From Mesaphorura yosii (lineage: Eukaryota > Arthropoda > Collembola > Poduromorpha > Tullbergiidae): a stretch of 64,000 nt of DNA. A program made the translations under genes and the position numbers. The stretch lies in the NCBI GenBank assembly GCA_009869945.1, contig WIXG01000003.1:62001-126000 (forward strand), given 5' to 3'. This document shows, one piece after another, positions 60,576-64,000 of the stretch (position 1 is the stretch's first letter; each line of letters opens with the position of its first letter). The notes under the pieces are model-generated. The model made no database searches. It was not told where the DNA came from and saw only the letters and a list, made by a program, of their open reading frames with translations.

Positions 60576-61721
60576 ATGGCTGCCAACAAGTTGCCCATCA
60601 GTGAGCCAGACCCTGTGGACGTATCCACGCATCCTTGTCACGCAAAAACGAAGAAATCAAGACAGAAGTGTTCAGAAAGTAGAAAGGTACGGTCGGGGCT
60701 CTTCTGAAATTAACCCAATTTAGTCATTCATACAAATATTGCAGCGATGCGAATGAATTTGATTACAGATTCGGAAACCACTGATGGAGAAGAAGCGTCG
60801 CGCAAGAATTAACCACAGTCTCAATGAGCTGAAGCGAATCTTGTTGGAGGCAAATGGAGCGCTGGCGCTTAACAAAGAAGTGTGTGCCGTCAATTATTAT
60901 GCATGATTGTCTGTGACATAGTCTTTAAATCACACACAGGTAACAGTCTTTAAATCTTGAAACATGTGTTGTTTTTGCAGGGAAATCGTCCGACCAAACT
61001 GGAGAAAGCAGATATTTTAGAACTTACCGTAACATTCCTACAGTCCCTGCAATTACAACATCAAAACGTATTTTCACCAGCTTCACAGGGCGCTCCAATG
61101 CCAAGTGTAAGCTCAACATCTAATTCTGAGACCGACAAAGATGGACAAGAGCAGTGTCTCAAATCGGAGGCAGTGTCACCTGTAACACTAGCTGCAGCTC
61201 TAAGCCTGAGTCCTGATCACAAATTGCCCTCTCCCGACTCATCTTTTCTGGACGGTTTCGTTAAATGTACAAATATCATCGAGACAGTATTGCACAAAAA
61301 CTTGAAACCCAGACAGAATCAGCAAATTCAACGGAAACTCAGCACAGTACTCGAACAGCACCTGAAGGATTTTTGCATCCAGCCAAATTCGATCATGAAC
61401 GAAGAAGAAAGCAACAACAACGAGCTGGATTGCGTGACAGCTAATAATATCCTTGTCGGAGGCAGCACATATTTGGTTCCGACTCGACTGGCAAATGGCA
61501 CTTTAGTATTCGCCGTAAAGTGCAATCACGACAGCGAAGATTTGAAACCCAAGCGTTCGGAGTCGGATTACATTGCAAGCCTTAATTATTTGCCTTCTCA
61601 CTTGACTGAAGATCAAAGGTATCATTATCGCGAGCGTGATCACACTTCTGCTGCGTCAAGGATCAATAGTGATGGCGATACTGCGAAAATGGAGACGGAG
61701 GTTGTGTGGAGACCTTGGTGA
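60576..61721 (+). CDS. HES / hairy-E(spl) bHLH-Orange transcriptional repressor, 320 aa
   Basis: Exons are 60576-60686, 60769-60879 and 60981-61721, all phase 0. The bHLH domain starts near residue 38. Its basic region, IRKPLMEKKRRARIN, has the proline that marks the hairy/HES class; helix 1 is HSLNELKRILLEA and helix 2 is RPTKLEKADILELTVTFLQS. An Orange domain follows at about residues 165-200 (SFLDGFVKCTNIIETVL to LSTVLEQHLKDF). The protein ends in WRPW, which recruits Groucho/TLE co-repressors. Introns inside the bHLH are at positions seen in other HES genes. It should act in the nucleus as a DNA-binding repressor, often downstream of Notch. Which paralogue (hairy, deadpan or E(spl)) cannot be fixed from these features. 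The middle is Ser-rich and has ANGTLVFAVK, a segment of unknown role. Confidence 0.93.
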
Positions 61722-64000
61722 AAGAGAATGTGGACGTGTCTGTGCAAATAATGGTATTGGCATTGATTTTCCAAATTACATACTGCAAAAAATGTTGGGC
61801 ACGTCTTTTCAGAATTTTATGGGCTGGACCTTTCCAGGACTTGTTAACTCATTCCCTTATCCCTGTCGTCTTTGCCCTTTGCTCGGAATGATTTCTTACC
61901 CAATGCAAAAATGTCTTTCAGAGGAGCAATATAGCTTTAGAATCTGTACAAGTTCCTAGCATTTTGTGTGTATTTATCATTACTTCTTTATGAATTCCAA
62001 TACTACTCATTGCAATAAAACATAGGTGTTCATTTGTACAGCGGAAGACTGGGTATCTCTTCTTTTCCCTTTTGAACCACGAAATGTGGTTTACGATTGC
62101 ATTAATAACCGTGAGAAGATTTACGCGTACTGGTCTCGCGTCTGGCGCATTGCGTCTGTTTCACATCCTTGCACAGAAGGAAAACAGCCTATTCTGAACT
62201 CATACGAATATTCTGCTCTAGAAATTCACGACAATTACGGTACAAATTGAGATCTCCAGTCCCACCTATGGACGCAGCTTCCAAAATGCTTCTTCATGGA
62301 GAATTCGTGCTGAGCCCGAGAGTTGTAACTTGCTTCTTCACTTCATGAATGAATCTCTACACCATTCATAAAAACAGGCCTCGACTCGACCAGGACGTGC
62401 TGGAGTAAATTATGTCTTGAAAAATAATGACGATCATTCATAACAAGCGAGCGTCCCTCCACTTGCATTGTTATGGTGCTCCTGTTCCGTGCACGCTCGA
62501 TCTAATTCCAATGCATAATGATCTTAATGATGATGGCCCGTCGTCGTCGGTCGGTTGGTGGTTGTCCAGACCCAAACCCTTCACAAAAGAAACAAGCCAG
62601 TCTTTGTCCCGAGCTGCCCAATATATTTTATTAGCATCATCATCTCTCCTCGTTCTCTTATCATGGATTTTGCCTAAATTGCTGAAGAAAACATTTTTTA
62701 TTGTTTTCTTTCCTCAAAACTAAAACTAATTGTCTCGGGCACGGCACGTCAGCCCCAAACCTGAGCCAGGCTGAGCTTTCGAGCCGACCAGGCAGCCCGG
62801 CGTCTGCTCTGCGACTGCCACGGTACGCTGTAAAAGGATTATAAAAAATGATCCACATCTTCCTTTCTAAGAATGAAAGAGAAAATTACGTGAAAATTGG
62901 AGATGATGCTGAGTTGAGTGCCAGCGCCGAGTGCCTGCTTCGTCTTCGTGGCTTGACTTTGCGTGCTTCCAATTCACAATCTCATCTTCTCGGCTTGATC
63001 TGGCATCTCGACACTTATTTTTGGTTTTCTTGCACGCTCCGATGATTTTATCCCGTGAAGTGCCACTTCGAACTACGCAGCGCTGTAATTTACTACACAC
63101 CTGAGCCATGAGCCACGCGGAGAGCACAGCGCACGGGTAATGAGTACACAAATTTGAGAGATTGGTGAGACACGTTACTCAACTCATGCACAGAATGAAG
63201 AAAAATGAAGCAAAAAATTGTTGATACTTTTTTGAAGCGACGACGCAACTTCCGTTGTCGATTTTTTAGTCGGATTCTGAATTTTGTATTTTTGGAAGAA
63301 GTGGCTGTCGTCATGTCGGTCGTGTGTGCCTGCGCGCTGCTGCTTCCCATTGTACAAATAATTACGGTATGCACGCTTTTACGTGTGAATTGAAAATTGT
63401 TCCTGACTGCGAGTCGCAGTCTCGCAGTCGCAAGCGCGGCGTTACGTGATAAATTCTTGGATGATTACACTCTTCGTTTTCGCTGTTTGAAATAAGAAGA
63501 CTGCTTCATTTGGTGTAACTGAAACTAAAACTGAGGGCTTAGAACTGGCAGAATTTTACATAATTTTCACTTGCAATTGTGATCATGCACCTTTTAGTCG
63601 ACATCAGACCTCAAGCTTGGGATCAGCGATCATTTTCTTCGCGTCACGCGCGGTAAAGCACAAAATTCTGACCAGCAAGGATCGTGCTGTTCTAATATTA
63701 GGAAACAGTTAATACACGTGTTAAGTTCCTTGCTGGATCTCAGATCCGTCACGTCAACCGTGTAGAAAGATGAAAGATCTAAAGTTCACCTTGCTGATAG
63801 TTACGCATGTGAGTCATAAAGTTCATGATCAATCATCGCATGACAACTCCCGATGTCATTTAGCATATGACGAGCTTCATAACATTTCGCCTTTGCCTTT
63901 CGCGAATCTGAATCTGCTAAATACTAACGATACATACTTGAGCATGCCGTTATAACACTGATCATGTCACTCATTCCTTGTGCTTGAGAGTCTTCTTATC
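61722..64000. other. 3' flank and intergenic, no supported gene
   Basis: 2.3 kb after the HES gene. Small frames (62427-62723 +, 63093-63374 -) have no domain and no splice support. Confidence 0.45.
62014..62019 (+). terminator. AATAAA polyadenylation signal of the HES gene
   Basis: Canonical hexamer about 290 bp after the HES stop. Confidence 0.45.

Overview
This is animal nuclear DNA: every recognisable gene is split by short GT-AG introns (mostly 45-110 bp), polyadenylation signals are AATAAA, and there are no operons or ribosome-binding sites. Three things point to an arthropod: a SmydA-type SET/MYND protein pair, a neuropeptide-like precursor 1 (NPLP1) type prohormone, and a hairy/E(spl) factor ending in WRPW. 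I cannot name the species; base composition and compact introns would fit a crustacean, a springtail or another non-dipteran arthropod. Exon boundaries below were worked out by hand, and reading phases add up across every join except where noted.

Layout. 1-650: end of an unrecognised acidic protein. 1009-3070 (-): complete divergent alpha-tubulin. 6400-6788 (-): small secreted cysteine-rich prepropeptide. 7683-14037 (-): SmydA-like SET/MYND protein with a 3.5 kb intron. 17792-20449 (-): second SmydA-like locus carrying in-frame stops, read here as a pseudogene. 21366-22579 (+): LRRC51 orthologue. 22770-24663 (-): GH47 alpha-1,2-mannosidase with a signal peptide. 25486-26673 (-): protein with two RanBP2/NZF zinc fingers. 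27184-27783 (-): DNAJC30-like J protein. 28878-29714 (-): NPLP1-like neuropeptide precursor. 34768-36369 (+): coiled-coil protein with a GC-AG intron.

The main feature is 36985-59830: six complete carotenoid oxygenase family genes (BCO/RPE65/NinaB family). Two are on the minus strand (called CCO-A and CCO-B) and four on the plus strand (CCO-C to CCO-F), with one small unrelated acidic gene between A and B. All six keep the four iron-binding histidines. They differ in intron content (1 to 5 introns drawn from a shared set), in acidic or histidine-rich loop insertions, and in the first second-shell glutamate, which is Asn in E and Asp in F. None has the cysteine of the vertebrate PDPCK motif. 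This looks like an old tandem expansion with functional divergence in carotenoid/retinoid metabolism.

60576-61721 (+): a HES/hairy/E(spl) repressor. The remainder is intergenic DNA without supported genes. No tRNA, rRNA, CRISPR array or intact transposon was recognised.
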